This document shows, piece after piece, positions 10,437 to 21,496 of a DNA stretch of 64,000 bases. The position numbers and the translations under genes were made by a program. The stretch spans positions 99,793 through 163,792 of the forward strand of contig FJOG01000077.1 of assembly GCA_900073065.1 (NCBI GenBank), written 5' to 3'. Under the pieces are notes generated by a model. That model did not search any database and had not been told where the DNA came from. It was given only the letters and a program-made list of their open reading frames with translations. Within the stretch, counting starts at the first letter, position 1. Every line of letters starts with the position of its first letter. Origin of the DNA: Phialocephala subalpina. Lineage: Eukaryota > Ascomycota > Leotiomycetes > Helotiales > Mollisiaceae.

Positions 10437-12821
10437 TTACCCATTCCCATTAATTTGAGTGAATATAGCTATTTCACTTTCGGACATTGGTCCTGATGAC
10501 AGAAGCTGAGTTGGATGAATAAACTGCGCTGACCATGCCACAGGATCAGACAGCTCTCCAGGCCAAGTTTGCCAGTCATCCTGACCCATCACGTAGTTCA
10601 TGGTCCCGTGGAACCCATGAAGAGGCTCACCCATAAATGGTACATTTAGTCTTGAAGCATCTTGGCTTATGGCAGATGCTGTCGTCATTGAAATATTGGT
10701 ACCTGCAAAGAAATGTTAGATTGCAAGTAGATGAAAGTTAGGGATCTTACGTCTTGGTAAAATACGTGTTCGCTTCAGTCCTTTCATCATATCGCGCGCT
10801 CTCCTTGCAGCTTCGGAGTTGACACTCAAGGCATCAAACACCTTCATGCATGTTTCTGCATCCTCGTCCAGAGCCTGAGATTGCATCCGCGTGTCAGGAT
10901 GACTGGGATCAATGCAGGCTCTGGCTACGAGAAGGACAGAACTAGCGCACAGTAGACAGGAGATCATTTGCCACCAAGGGAAGTCGTGCACCAGACTTCT
11001 TTCGTCCCCCACATGATGCAGCAAGTGAGCGGTCTGTTGTGCTTCGTGGACACAAATATTTTCCATAGCTTGCACTTTTTCGTAGTCGCGTTCAAGCAAT
11101 TCCATTAGATTTTGATTCTTGCCCTGGAGCCAAATGAGACTCAGATACGGACGGTGCATGAGCGTGCGGAGATGGTGAAACTTGATAGAGAGCATGTTCC
11201 GCTTGTTAAAGTTATTAGTGAATGTTACTATGATGGTTTGCGTACTTACCTGTCTCCGGAAAGTGATAGAACGATCGAAAGTGTGTCCCAAATCAAATCT
11301 GAGGTGTCGTGGGAGGCTATTCCTCCACGCAATGAGATCTTTATCTAGGCTCACAGTACTTAATAACATCCCACCAGAATCATCAGATAATTGTGACGGT
11401 CGATATAGAGCGCTGATCACCCGGCCGAGAATGCGCGAAAAGGTAATCACGGTTCTGAAGTAATCGAGATGTGTCGGATCATCGTCGAGTGCTTGGGAGG
11501 ATGAGTCGTGGCAGAATGAACCTTCCACAGGCGCCGGTTCATTGACAGAGTAGTCCTCCTCATGAATAGCAATAGGGCGACCAAGCTGAAGTGCTAGCAG
11601 TCGATCTAGAACGAACATCGAGTACCACGTCCGTCGCATCGTTTCTTGTTCAACCGGGGACGACCTAGATTTCAAAGCGTTTTCAACGTGCAGTCCTATG
11701 CTCTGTCCGACTCGTATTGCAAGCCCGAGGGAATTCCAGCATCTGCCCAACTGTCAGCATTTGATTCGCAGCCTAAGTCCAACATACCTATCAGTTTGTC
11801 CAGTAGCCAGCAAGAAAAAGCACTGCGTAAGGAGCATCTGAACATTGGTCAAAGTACAGTTTGATAATACTGAACCTGAAAGCGCCAGTGCTTGTCTGAA
11901 GTATCGAAGATGTACATGAGTTACATCGTTTTCTGAACGGGGAAATGAATGATAATATGCTCCAATGGAAAAGATTGTGTCTGAACACAGCTTAGCAAGA
12001 ACGAATCTCTAGAACTCTCTACTTACACAAAATAGAAAGCCAAGAGGCATTAAGCCCATCTTCCAAGTCTCCTTTCCAATATTTTTCATATCGAACCATG
12101 AACTCTGGCTTGCAAATGAACGGATATGCGATATGAATTGTGCTGAAATATATATTGATGTAAGAATCCGCTGACTCTTTTGGTGGTAGACCTATATGAC
12201 GACCTGAGACATCTGGAGGCTCTATTCCTTGATCGTAGCTTTGGATCTCGTGCTCCGATACAACTTCCGGAGGCTCCAAAGTATTGTCTTGTAGAACTTG
12301 CTTGACAGCGTGGAAAAAGCGGACATCGCTAGCTTCGCCAAGATATCTTTGCGGATTCTCGATTCGTCCACTTCCTTGGAATGTGCTTGGAGGACAGTCT
12401 TCGAGAGGATCGTCTAGCTCGGACAGCTCTTGTGGCAATTGATTTCGAATGTACGACAGCGATGAATCAGTTGCAGCTCGAGCAGATTCAGATAAATCGG
12501 GACGGATTCTCCTGACCAGCGTGTCATATGAGCGTACGGCCATTTGCCACGGGTCTTTCTCGGGAGGCAATGACTCTGGCCTGAGACCGCCAGGACTAGA
12601 AACAATTGAAGTTTGTGAACGAGTCTTCCTGCCTCCGGACCATATGCAAGAATGACCGTAGCCTTCGCAACGACTGCAGATCGGACGCTTGCCATCGCAC
12701 TTGAGAATACTTTATGAGCTGAGTGATATAATTGCGATAGATAACTCACTTTCGCCTTTTGCGCTCTACAGTTCAAGCACGCCATTGCGACTCGTCGCCG
12801 CCGAAGAAATTCGTCTGGCAT
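10437..12821 (-). CDS. Zn2Cys6 transcription factor with fungal-specific TF domain
   Basis: Predicted 715 residues from six exons on the minus strand: 12821-12750, 12699-12027, 11980-11788, 11742-11250, 11201-10751 and 10702-10437. Introns are 45-50 bp and the total is an exact number of codons. The first intron splits the binuclear zinc cluster: C-x2-C-x6-C-x6-C-x2-C-x6-C with Cys at about 15, 18, 25, 32, 35 and 42. The middle homology region (Fungal_trans, PF04082) is recognisable from YTIFSIGAYY, FRQALALSGS, VQMLLTQCFFLLATG, CWNSLGLAIRVGQSIGLH and RRTWYSMFVLDRLLALQLGRP. It is a nuclear DNA-binding regulator, target unknown. I start it at the ATG at 12821, close to the zinc cluster; the frame stays open upstream to 12998 but that sequence is not conserved. 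The last exon (Met/Gly-rich, to 10437) is joined through a 48-bp intron with good GT..AG ends. Confidence 0.9.
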
Positions 12822-13437
12822 TTTGCCCACTACTCTGAAGTGATAGTTGCTCGAAAGACATCGACAGGTAAGGTCAATTCTGAATGTACCAAGTTTGTGG
12901 AACTGTGAAAAAAAATTCTGGAACGACTCGGAAAGACGTTGCGGTGGCACATGCCGATTACGTAGCGATCGACGCTGTACATGCAGCTCTCCCGGCATAT
13001 CCGTCCACTTTAATCATGGTGGTTGTCCTTTGACAGGCTTCCCCTCCTTCTCTGCGACTGAATCACCAGCAAGAAAAATCGCTGAATGTGTAGTTGTTGT
13101 CCATGACTTTTCCGATGGCCAAACTTCGGACCAGGCATAGTGATAGCGATATCCTGAGACAGAAGCCACAATCCTCATTCGGGGCGACTGTAACTCAAAG
13201 CCTCGAAAGATTCTCTGCAAGACCATCCTTACCGTTTATGACTACTTCCAATGACCAATCTCCGGCTGTCAAGCGTCAGCCTGTACTGAAACTCTCCGTC
13301 CGAGACTTAAAGCAACCGGAGTTGTCTGGGACTTCGTGAATATTAAACATCTGGGAGGACTTTCTGGGAATTAAAGTCTTGTATGTCTGAACCTATGGCA
13401 CCTTCCACCAGCAACACTATCTCTATCATCCCCAATA

Positions 13438-13880
13438 ATGCATGCGACCGAGCCAAATCCGCCAGGGAAAGTCTGCGAATTGATGGGAAGGTAATATATC
13501 TTCTCGCTGTCCTTCAGGTTTCCAATGCTTAAATTGTCTCCGGCCAGCTGCCTCTCCCCGGCAACTCCCACAAGACCTCTAGGCTGCACGCGACCGAGCC
13601 ATATCCATCAAGGAATGCCTGCTAATTAATGAAGAGATGATGTGTATTGTCCTGCTGTATCTTTGGTGCTGTCGATCGTCGCAAGATCTGTCTGCAGCTG
13701 CCAGAAATTCTCCTCCCTCACTTCCAGGCTGGTGGAACCGAGCCAAATCCGCTGAGGAATGTCTGCCAACTGAGGGAGAGCTCTCTTCTCTCTCTTACCG
13801 CAACATCTCACAACCTTCAGACTGCATGCGACCGAGTCAAAGTCGCCGGGATATACGCGCGGATTGGTTGGGATTGGGGT
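13438..13880. repeat. Degenerate repeat, about 145-bp period
   Basis: The core GCGACCGAGCCAAATCCGC recurs, diverged, at about 13443, 13586, 13737 and 13830, each followed by AGGAAnGTCTGC-like sequence and a C/T-rich arm. The first three are spaced about 145-150 bp and the last about 93 bp. It lies immediately left of the AT-rich island and has no coding potential I recognise. Confidence 0.6.
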
Positions 13881-14129
13881 AAGTCTAACGTTTCTCGGGG
13901 TTCAAAGCTCACGCGGAGTATTTTCTTACTTCCACCGTGTTATTTGGGAGCAATATCACGACAATCCGAGCTAGCTATCGCTCTCTCTCAAACCCATCTC
14001 AATACCATTTTCAATTTTACTACTTCGAGCAATACCACCTTAGACAGCAAAGTCATTACCACTCCACTAGGAGCCTTTCTCCGATTACTTTATCTCCGAA
14101 AAGCTCGCCGCTATAAAAGTAGCTATTGA

Positions 14130-15120
14130 CTTAAAGGCGGACTTCAACGAGCTCGATCACTTAATAAAAAACAATAAACAACACTCGAAACTTAATATCG
14201 GCCGTCTTTTGTATTATATTATCGATACGAGGTTTAATTATAATTAGCGTTATAAGAATCTCTTTATCGTAAATTACTTTTTTAATATAATATTAATTTA
14301 TAATTTAAAAATATAAAATTCATAAAATTACCAATAAATAAAATAAAAGCAAATTTTAAAAACTTAGGCTCAAAGTAATTCTCGTAAGAAAATATCGCAT
14401 TTTTTAGAGAGGTATTAAAAATAATATAAAAAAAAGCAAATAAATTAAATAATAAATTATATTTTTTTGATATTTTATTACGAGTTTCAATTAATTACTT
14501 TTAATAAAACTCGAGAAAAAAAAAAATTTAGAATTTTTTTTAGATCGAATTAATTATATTTTTAATTTATTAAGATTAATAAATATTTGGATTATAATAA
14601 TCTATAATATATATAAGTTAATTGTTTTTTAAATGAAATTTTTAAGTATTAATTTATAGAAAATTAGAAATATTTTATTTTATTTTAGAAATCGAAATTT
14701 ATTTACTTCGAGAATTTATTATTATAAAAGCAAAGTTTTCAAAAAAGAAAAATATTAGACTTTACTTATTTGCATTTCAATTTGATATTAATTTTTAATA
14801 TATTCTTTTTACTTTTATATATATTTAATGCCTAAGTATATTATTAAATTTTAAAATAGAAAAATATAAATTATAATATTAAAAAACTTAAAGTTAAATA
14901 TAGTTTTAAAAATATAAACTCTAATATAATTACTCTATTTACATAGAACCATTAAATCCGTTTTCGTATATACCGTTTATTGAATTATAATTCTAATATA
15001 ATAAGCTTTTTTATTTCAAAAGCTAAGAAATCATGGTTAATTAGTTATTATATCTTAAGTTTTATATTTTCATGAATTTTCGAGAGACTTACTTATTATA
15101 TTCATTGTCTAGTATTGGGT
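14130..15120. other. AT-rich island, probably a RIP-degraded insertion
   Basis: About 1 kb of extreme A+T content with homopolymer runs and no open frame, abruptly bounded by normal-composition DNA. Its right edge lies just beyond the point where the MFS remnant (15300-15819) loses similarity. In Pezizomycotina such islands are usually RIP-mutated transposon remnants; no family can be recognised here. Confidence 0.65.
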
Positions 15121-15299
15121 TCCACGAGTCTACAAAGCATTAGTAACTCTTTTGTTTGATCTGCTCGAATTCAAATGATAAACTTACAGAGTTCATTAAG
15201 TGTGATTCCATTTCTCGTCGCGAAATCATAGCATCTATCCCCGGATTCAGTCACAGTGTACGCATCACAATCACTAGGTATACTGGCTTGTGTAGGTGC

Positions 15300-15819
15300 T
15301 AGAGTTCTGCGACTCGCCATATATAAGGGTGAGTATCAGGAACAAGATATTGCGGACGAAGTAGACTATCTGTCGACCGTACAACTCAGAGACAGGTGTG
15401 ATAACCCTAGATCGAGGCATGTCAGATATAAGATACCAGGATTGTGCTCGTACAATATAAGATTGATTGAACCGTGGTGAGAAGGGCTTACATTGGTCCT
15501 GCTGCAAAACCTAGGACATTGACAGACACGACGAAGGAGGCGAGCTTGGCATCAGTGGAATGGGACTCCTTCATCAGCTGAGGGACTCCCGGAGCGAACA
15601 CCGACGACGCAAGTGGTCTGCAGAGACATACAAATCGTAGTCAGCCTTTTCGATTACGTGTGAAATAGTTTTGATAGCTCTCGACGCACGTGATCAGAGT
15701 GATGGCACTAACAATGCCCATATTAAGCACTTCCTCGGCGACCAATTTAATGGATTCGTAAGGTCGTCTGGCTCATCCCAACCAAATATGAAATTTCGAT
15801 CGACCGTGGCCGGTGACAT
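15300..15819 (-). pseudogene. MFS transporter, N-terminal fragment (frameshifted, truncated)
   Basis: The first third of a drug:H+ antiporter-type MFS transporter. From the ATG at 15819 the reading gives MSPATVDRNFIFGWDEPDD, then NPLNWSPRKC (the usual fungal MFS pre-TM1 motif). A one-base frame change near 15710-15730 is needed to continue into IVSAITLIT. A 72-bp intron (15689-15618) then leads to [15 protein letters not shown] and [15 protein letters not shown], and an 85-bp intron (15491-15407) to VITPVSELYGRQIVYFV, the motif-A region after TM2. Similarity stops near 15300, before TM3, and the AT-rich island begins soon after. Both the frameshift and the missing C-terminal two thirds make function implausible. 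It is divergent from the ammonium transporter. Confidence 0.8.
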
Positions 15820-16361
15820 ATTCGCGTCATTAGCAGGACTTCCTATAGTTGCTGCTTCGAGGTCCCGATTCAGATCATCCGTCCCAAACGGAGGTGATCC
15901 TGTCACTGGTGGTGGTCTTCGGCAGCTCGAAAGCCCGAACAGTTGCAGGCTCGCTGATTGGTTGGTGTCGTGTTCTCTGTCATAGTGTTTTGTCTATTTG
16001 CTCAGAATTAGGGCCACAAACCTCGGAGCAACTGTGGAGGACGAGCCGCCCACATTCCGCATCTTCAGCAACGTCCACAGGTTGTTCCACGCTAACTATG
16101 TACTAGGTTGGGTGTCCGAGAGCCATTTCTCTGGGGAAAGTTCGGCTGGAAGGCGAGTGAGGAACCTTTCATCTCCCAAGCTCTTTCGATCAAAAATGTG
16201 GCCATATCAAGTGCTGTATTGGGAAAGTGGGGCCTATGCACCCCAATCACACAAGAGCACACAACACCCCAATAAGAACGAACACAAGCAGGTTCAGACC
16301 GAGAATATACAAATTTGATCTCCGAGTGAGCAATCCTCCCAATTATTGCAACCACTTCGAT

Positions 16362-16367
16362 CGATAA
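16362..16367 (+). promoter_or_regulatory. Possible GATA-factor site upstream of the ammonium transporter
   Basis: CGATAA matches the HGATAR site bound by AreA/Nit2-type nitrogen regulators and lies 57 bp upstream of the transporter ATG. Fungal ammonium transporters are commonly AreA-controlled, but a single six-base match is weak evidence. Confidence 0.25.
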
Positions 16368-16423
16368 CCCAATAATACCTTGTTCCAGCGACACGAAATC
16401 TCTGCACTTCGGCCTCCTCCAAC

Positions 16424-18053
16424 ATGACAGCCTCAGCCGTGCTCAAGGCTTGGGAGTCATGTGATCTAACGGATACAGTAAGTACTTCTCATTCTCAGAG
16501 GCAGGTTGAGAGAAGATGGTATGAGTTCCATGATATGTTTCTGCTCAATCACTTTGGTTGGAAGGATGCCTTGAACTCACGAACCGCCTTCCCACTTTTC
16601 TGTTCACTGAATCGAAGAATGATAACGCTGACCACACAAAGGTGTTTGTTCTCGTGTGTTCAGTCTTCTGCTGGCCAATTATACCAGCCGTAGGGCTGGC
16701 CTACTCGGGATACAGCCATCGTCGCAATGGCATGGCTTCATTCATGCCATCTATATTAGTGATGGGATGCTGTACTGTTCAATGGTTCATGTTCGGCTAC
16801 TCTCTTGCCTACGGAGAAGGCTCCGGTGTCATTGGGGACTTCAAGTATGCCTTTCATCGAGGTGTACTGGCTGACCCTGTTGGAACGATACCTGCAACTC
16901 TTTTCAGCGAATTTCAGCTTATCTTTTGTGCAACCGTTTGTGCCATTGCCGTCGGCGGCGCAGTTGAACGTGGGAGAGTGGTCTCGTTGATTCCGTTCAT
17001 CTTCGTAAGTTTTATAGCCTTCTTTAACCCGATCCACAATCACTGATCGCGTTACAAGCTTTGGGCGACCTTCATTTACTGCCCACTTGCCCACATGGTT
17101 TGGTCAGATACCGGCTTCCTCGGAAACCTTGGGGTTCTGGACTTCGCAGGCGGAACACCAGTACACATCTGCAGTGGAGCAACAGCATCAGCTCTCTCAA
17201 TCTACCTCTCGTATCCTCTTTTCCGCTCGAAGAAATCATCAACCCGCACGCCCTCACACCTCAAACTTCACCGACCCGGCAAATCAATGTTCCAACTTCT
17301 GGCCCTCGTCATTATTTGGAACTCTTGGCTGGCTTTCGATGCTGGCACTACTCTCAGACTGAGCTTCAAATCTGTCATGGCCTTATGCGTCACCAATCTC
17401 TGTGCCTCTAGTGGTTCAATAACCTGGGCTTGTATTACCTATTATGAGACAGGGAAATGGTCGCTAGATTCAACATTCATGGGTGCTATTGCTGGTCTTG
17501 TGATGATCACGCCAGCTGCTGGATTTATCGACATGACTACCTCGTTCTTCTTCGGTGTTGGAGGTGCTTTCGTCTGTCGACAGGCATTGCGGATTAAGTT
17601 CACAAAGCTGGCTGCACGTCTGAGATGGGTCGATAATGGCGATACATTCGCGACCCATTGCGTTGGTGGAGTACTGGGGACTGTCGCAACCGGCCTCTTT
17701 GCTAGAAAGGAGGTCGCTGCATATGATGGTGCCACTGCCATTGATGGTGGGGTTTTCTTCGATGGAAACGTGATGCAACTCGGTATTCAACTTCTAGAAG
17801 CTCTGATCGGCTTCACCTGGTCATTTGTCGGGTCTTATATTCTATTCGCCCTAGTTGATTGCATACCTGGACTTGAGGTATTGGCAAAAGACGAGTAAGT
17901 CATTCCTAACTAGCTGAAAGGAGGATAACATTGACTGTGATATGCAGGGACATTGTTTCTGGTATGGATGTTGTTGAGATGGAGGAGTCTTTTGATGGGC
18001 AGTTCGAAGATGACTATCATCCTTTCAAAGATGGAGTAATTGGATTGGAATAG
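16424..18053 (+). CDS. Ammonium transporter, Amt/Mep/Rh family
   Basis: Predicted 460-residue plasma-membrane ammonium channel/transporter. Proposed exons are 16424-16477, 16618-17004, 17059-17894 and 17948-18053; the sum is in frame. The first junction (140-bp intron) is the least certain, chosen because no in-frame ATG precedes TM1 in exon 2. Family signatures are AYSGYSHRR after TM1, FMFGYSLAYGEG, FHRG, GGAVERGR, DFAGGTPVHICSGATA and THCVGGVLGTVATGLFA. The twin-His pore residues are both present: His about 183 in PVHICSG and His about 347 in FATHCVGG. It is divergent: the usual trp-rich WNPxGWL segment reads WSDTGFL and the LGWFGFNAGS segment reads IIWNSWLAFDAGT. The cytoplasmic tail is acidic (about 35 residues) and added by the last exon. 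The broken MFS gene lies divergently upstream. Confidence 0.92.
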
Positions 18054-19290
18054 ATTGCTGGCCACTTTTGTAGTGCCAAAGATAAAATGAACTTCACACA
18101 TTGGTAGTACCTCTGAACCCGGGGACGATAATCCAACTGAAAGTTTAGCCGATGAACGTCAGGCATCGGGATAGATGTGGATGCATCGTACCTGGACGAG
18201 ACGGCTTTGAATTTGAATAATTCTCTATGTACCACATTAATTGGAATATAAGATAATAATCATCAATCTTTCGGTGATTGAGGATACTTAAGAAGGGCAA
18301 CATGGCCTTAAGGTCCTTCTAAATCGCTTTAAATATTCACCTAGAGTGAGCAAATGAAACGGGCTTCGGGTCGACACTTTAGTAAGTGGTCACAATCATT
18401 AAACTAAATTTGGTCGCTAATATCTTCCAATCTAATTAGTATAGATCCATAGCATCTTGGATGTTCAAACCATTTTTGGAAATCAGGTTAGGACCTCAAA
18501 CATGGCTCATAGGCATCATCAAGATCAGCCATCATCTGAGATCTACGAAACTCTTACCCGGTCGCTTCCCCGCACTTTTCTTTTCTAAATTCAGATATTA
18601 TTTCAGTTACTCATCCAGCATTTTCAAGTCAATCCTTTCCAGGGTTACCACTTCACGTGACCGAATTTCCGAATTAGGCATTTGAGCGGTCCACCGCACA
18701 AGCCATCTAATCAAAACCCAACATTTCGCTTTTCACACCAATCCCAATCTGGCAACTTCTCAGACCTCACATGCGACTTCACTTTCTTCTTCTGTGCAAC
18801 ACCATCTGTCGCAATGATTGGCTCAAACAGCCAAAGATTCAATGGGCAGCTCCCGTAAAGATGCACGTACGCGTCCATATAGGTACATCATAACAGGACT
18901 ATCTAGTTTCCGTTTACAGGATAGCTTCGGAAAGTGTGTCGAACCTGTTGGTACAAGGGATATTGTGTCCTGATGACACGGACTCGCTCATCTCTTGATC
19001 TATGTCTCTTGTGCGTTCTTGTTATTTCTTGTTCTCGTCTCGCGATCAATTGGACTTCTGCAGTGCGACGCGTATTGTATTCTGAAGCTTCATTCAATCA
19101 AGCTTTCTCGTCTGCCATCAAACAGTCACGAGCGTTGTCTCACTTCTGTTCGTTGTGCATCAAGTCAATCCCAACGTTTGAAAGGGTTCACGTACTAGAA
19201 TCGAGAAACTTCCAACCTTTGAGATACCATTCTGACTCAATCAAAACACGAATCCCAGCGAAAACCGACAACAACACCGTTTCCAATACG
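18054..19290. other. Intergenic region upstream of the permease
   Basis: About 1.2 kb without a credible gene. The permease frame stays open to 18934, but that part lacks family similarity and is probably 5' untranslated sequence. AT content rises around 18240-18440. No repeat was noted. Confidence 0.5.
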
Positions 19291-20922
19291 ATGTCGGCCA
19301 TAGATACGAAACTGGTGGATGAGAAGGCATCTCCATCATCCCCTGCCAATGGAGCTGGCATTGTTCACGACCTCGACAACTTGACAGCTCTTGGTTACGC
19401 CCCAAAGCTCCGTCGCAATCGGTCGCTCTTCACTCTACTCTTTCAAAGCCTTGCCATTGCCGCAATTCCCTATGGCGAGGGCGGACCTCTTATCAGTGCC
19501 ATATATGGCGGTGGTCAACTGTCCATCTTTGTCGGTTGGCTCGTGGTCCTCGTCCTCGATGAATGTATTGCTCTCTCACTTAGTGAACTCGCATCACGAT
19601 ACCCTACTTCAGCTGGTCCTTATTACTGGTCGTTCCAAATTGCCAAGAAAAATAAAACAGTACTATCGTTTATCACGGGATGGGTCTGGCTCATCGGTAA
19701 CTGGACGATTACGTTATCTGTGAACTTTGGATTCGCCTCACTCATCTCCGCAACAGTGGCCATATATCACCCGGACTTCGCGGCAAATAGTTGGCAACTC
19801 CTCCTCATCTTCTACGCAATCTGCCTGGTTACCTTCGTAATCTGCACCTTCGGAAATAGCTTCCTCCCGATGGTTGACACTATCTGCGCCGCCTGGACCG
19901 CCATTAGCATTCTAGTTATCCTCGTCGCCCTTTCTATAAAAGCGGACGTAGGACGTCACAGTGCATCCTACGCCCTTGGGCACTACGATACCAGTTTCTC
20001 CGGCTGGGAAGGCTTTACCTTCTTTATCGGCTTATTGCCAGCTGCATACACCTTCTCCGCAATCGGCATGATATCTTCTATGGCCGAAGAAGTAGCTGAT
20101 CCAGCCCTCAAAGTTCCCAAAGCACTCTCACTCTGCGTTCCAGTCGGCGGAATCGCAGGTCTCTTTTTCATTATCCCTATCTGTGTCACCATGCCACCAC
20201 TTGAAGATATTCTCTCAGCGCCCAGCGGTCAAGCACTACCGTACATCTTCCACATCGTCATGGGAACACCAGGCGGCGGTCTCGGATTGACGTTCCTTGT
20301 GCTTGGTATTACGATGTTCTGCTCTATCAGTATTACAGTCGCTGCCTCGCGCTGTACTTGGGCTTTTGCACGCGATGATGCTATCCCCGGAGCCAAACTC
20401 TTCGCTGTGGTGAACGAGAAACTTGGGGTTCCAGTCTGGGCATTAGTCCTCACAACAGTAGTCCAAATGCTTCTTGGCCTTATCAATCTTGGAAGCAGCA
20501 GTGCTTTCACTGCTTTTGTCTCTGTGGGTGTCATTGCTCTCGCCGTCTCGTATGCGATCCCCATCGCAATCTCACTTCTTTGGAATAAGCGTTACGAAGT
20601 GTCTCGTGCCCGTTGGAACTGTGGTCCTGTCGTTGGTCCGATCGTTAATGTCGCCGCTTTGGTTTGGATTACCTTTGAGATGGTCCTCTTTAGCATGCCA
20701 ACAGCATTGCCTGTCACTTCTATCACGATGAACTACGCCTCGGTCGTCTTCGTCGGATTCTTGGCCATTTCAGCGGTCTGGTACTTTGTTTATGCCAGAC
20801 GAGGTACATTCCTTAAATACACGTCCCACACAGAACTTGCTGACGAAATTGTGCAGTGTACAAAGGCCCACCCTCATCTGACGGCTTATAATAGACTACG
20901 AACCAAGCGCTTGGGCATTTAG
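19291..20922 (+). CDS. APC-superfamily permease (amino acid/GABA/choline type)
   Basis: Intronless 543-residue transporter with about 12 hydrophobic segments. The chosen ATG (19291) gives a roughly 60-residue cytoplasmic N-terminus before TM1, typical of the family. Motifs include the pre-TM1 LGYAPKLRRNRSLFTLL, IPYGEGGPL in TM1, SELASRYPTSAGPYYW (the strongly conserved fungal SEMAS..PTSGGQYHW equivalent), GWVWLIGNW, SSMAEEVADPALKVPKAL after TM6, and TWAFARDDAIPG in TM8. These place it with the fungal GABA/choline/basic amino acid permeases (UGA4/HNM1-like group); the exact substrate cannot be read from sequence. Codon use and GC content are like the neighbouring genes. The C-terminus is short and basic. 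Confidence 0.9.
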   Translation: MSAIDTKLVDEKASPSSPANGAGIVHDLDNLTALGYAPKLRRNRSLFTLLFQSLAIAAIPYGEGGPLISAIYGGGQLSIFVGWLVVLVLDECIALSLSELASRYPTSAGPYYWSFQIAKKNKTVLSFITGWVWLIGNWTITLSVNFGFASLISATVAIYHPDFAANSWQLLLIFYAICLVTFVICTFGNSFLPMVDTICAAWTAISILVILVALSIKADVGRHSASYALGHYDTSFSGWEGFTFFIGLLPAAYTFSAIGMISSMAEEVADPALKVPKALSLCVPVGGIAGLFFIIPICVTMPPLEDILSAPSGQALPYIFHIVMGTPGGGLGLTFLVLGITMFCSISITVAASRCTWAFARDDAIPGAKLFAVVNEKLGVPVWALVLTTVVQMLLGLINLGSSSAFTAFVSVGVIALAVSYAIPIAISLLWNKRYEVSRARWNCGPVVGPIVNVAALVWITFEMVLFSMPTALPVTSITMNYASVVFVGFLAISAVWYFVYARRGTFLKYTSHTELADEIVQCTKAHPHLTAYNRLRTKRLGI

Positions 20923-21496
20923 ATGTTTCCTTCAGGTTGAGCTGATATCAACGGAATGCAGCGGAACAAGGCATGGCAATATATAATACAGTCAGGCGTT
21001 TGGGTGGTGGGGCGTAGAAAGGGTTGGGTGGTCTTACGAGGCAGAGGTGAAATGGTGTGGACAGAGACGCTATAATGGAATCGGATAAAGATCCCCTGTC
21101 TTCTCCCATGTGTACATCGAGCACGCTCCATCATAGAAATATGAGAGTCTCTAGAATCGGGCCGTATTTGGGTTAAATCAAGTCACAGTAACCCAGCCAG
21201 GAGCGTATCCCATTACACTACTATCTTCTTGAACCCTCCTACAAGCTGGATATTATACAGGTTGAAGCCAGAGAATCTTGAGCATTCCTCATTGCCGAAG
21301 GCTTTCATCACTCATGCAGACTGTAACTTGATGAAACTGTGGCATCGCCTAAATATCGTCTATTTCGTGTCTTTCATTACACAGGAACTGCACAAATGCC
21401 CTGCAATCTACCCATCCGTGACAGCTAGCCAGGCACCTACCCCTCAGCCCAAGGGTAACTTACCTATACCCTACAATGCCTGCTAGCTCGGCCATA
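20923..21496. other. Intergenic spacer between convergent genes
   Basis: About 570 bp between the 3' ends of the permease (+) and the SnoaL-like gene (-). Only short frames without motifs are present, and nothing else was recognised. Confidence 0.5.

Noticed and set aside
12822..12998. Upstream extension of the Zn2Cys6 frame
   Set aside because: Non-conserved sequence; the ATG at 12821 places the zinc cluster at the normal distance from the start.
14130..15120. AT-rich island as a centromere or replication origin
   Set aside because: Only 1 kb, flanked directly by genes and a truncated transporter; a degraded insertion explains it better.
18934..19290. N-terminal extension of the permease frame
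   Set aside because: Not similar to the family; the ATG at 19291 gives the usual N-terminus length, so the upstream part is probably untranslated.
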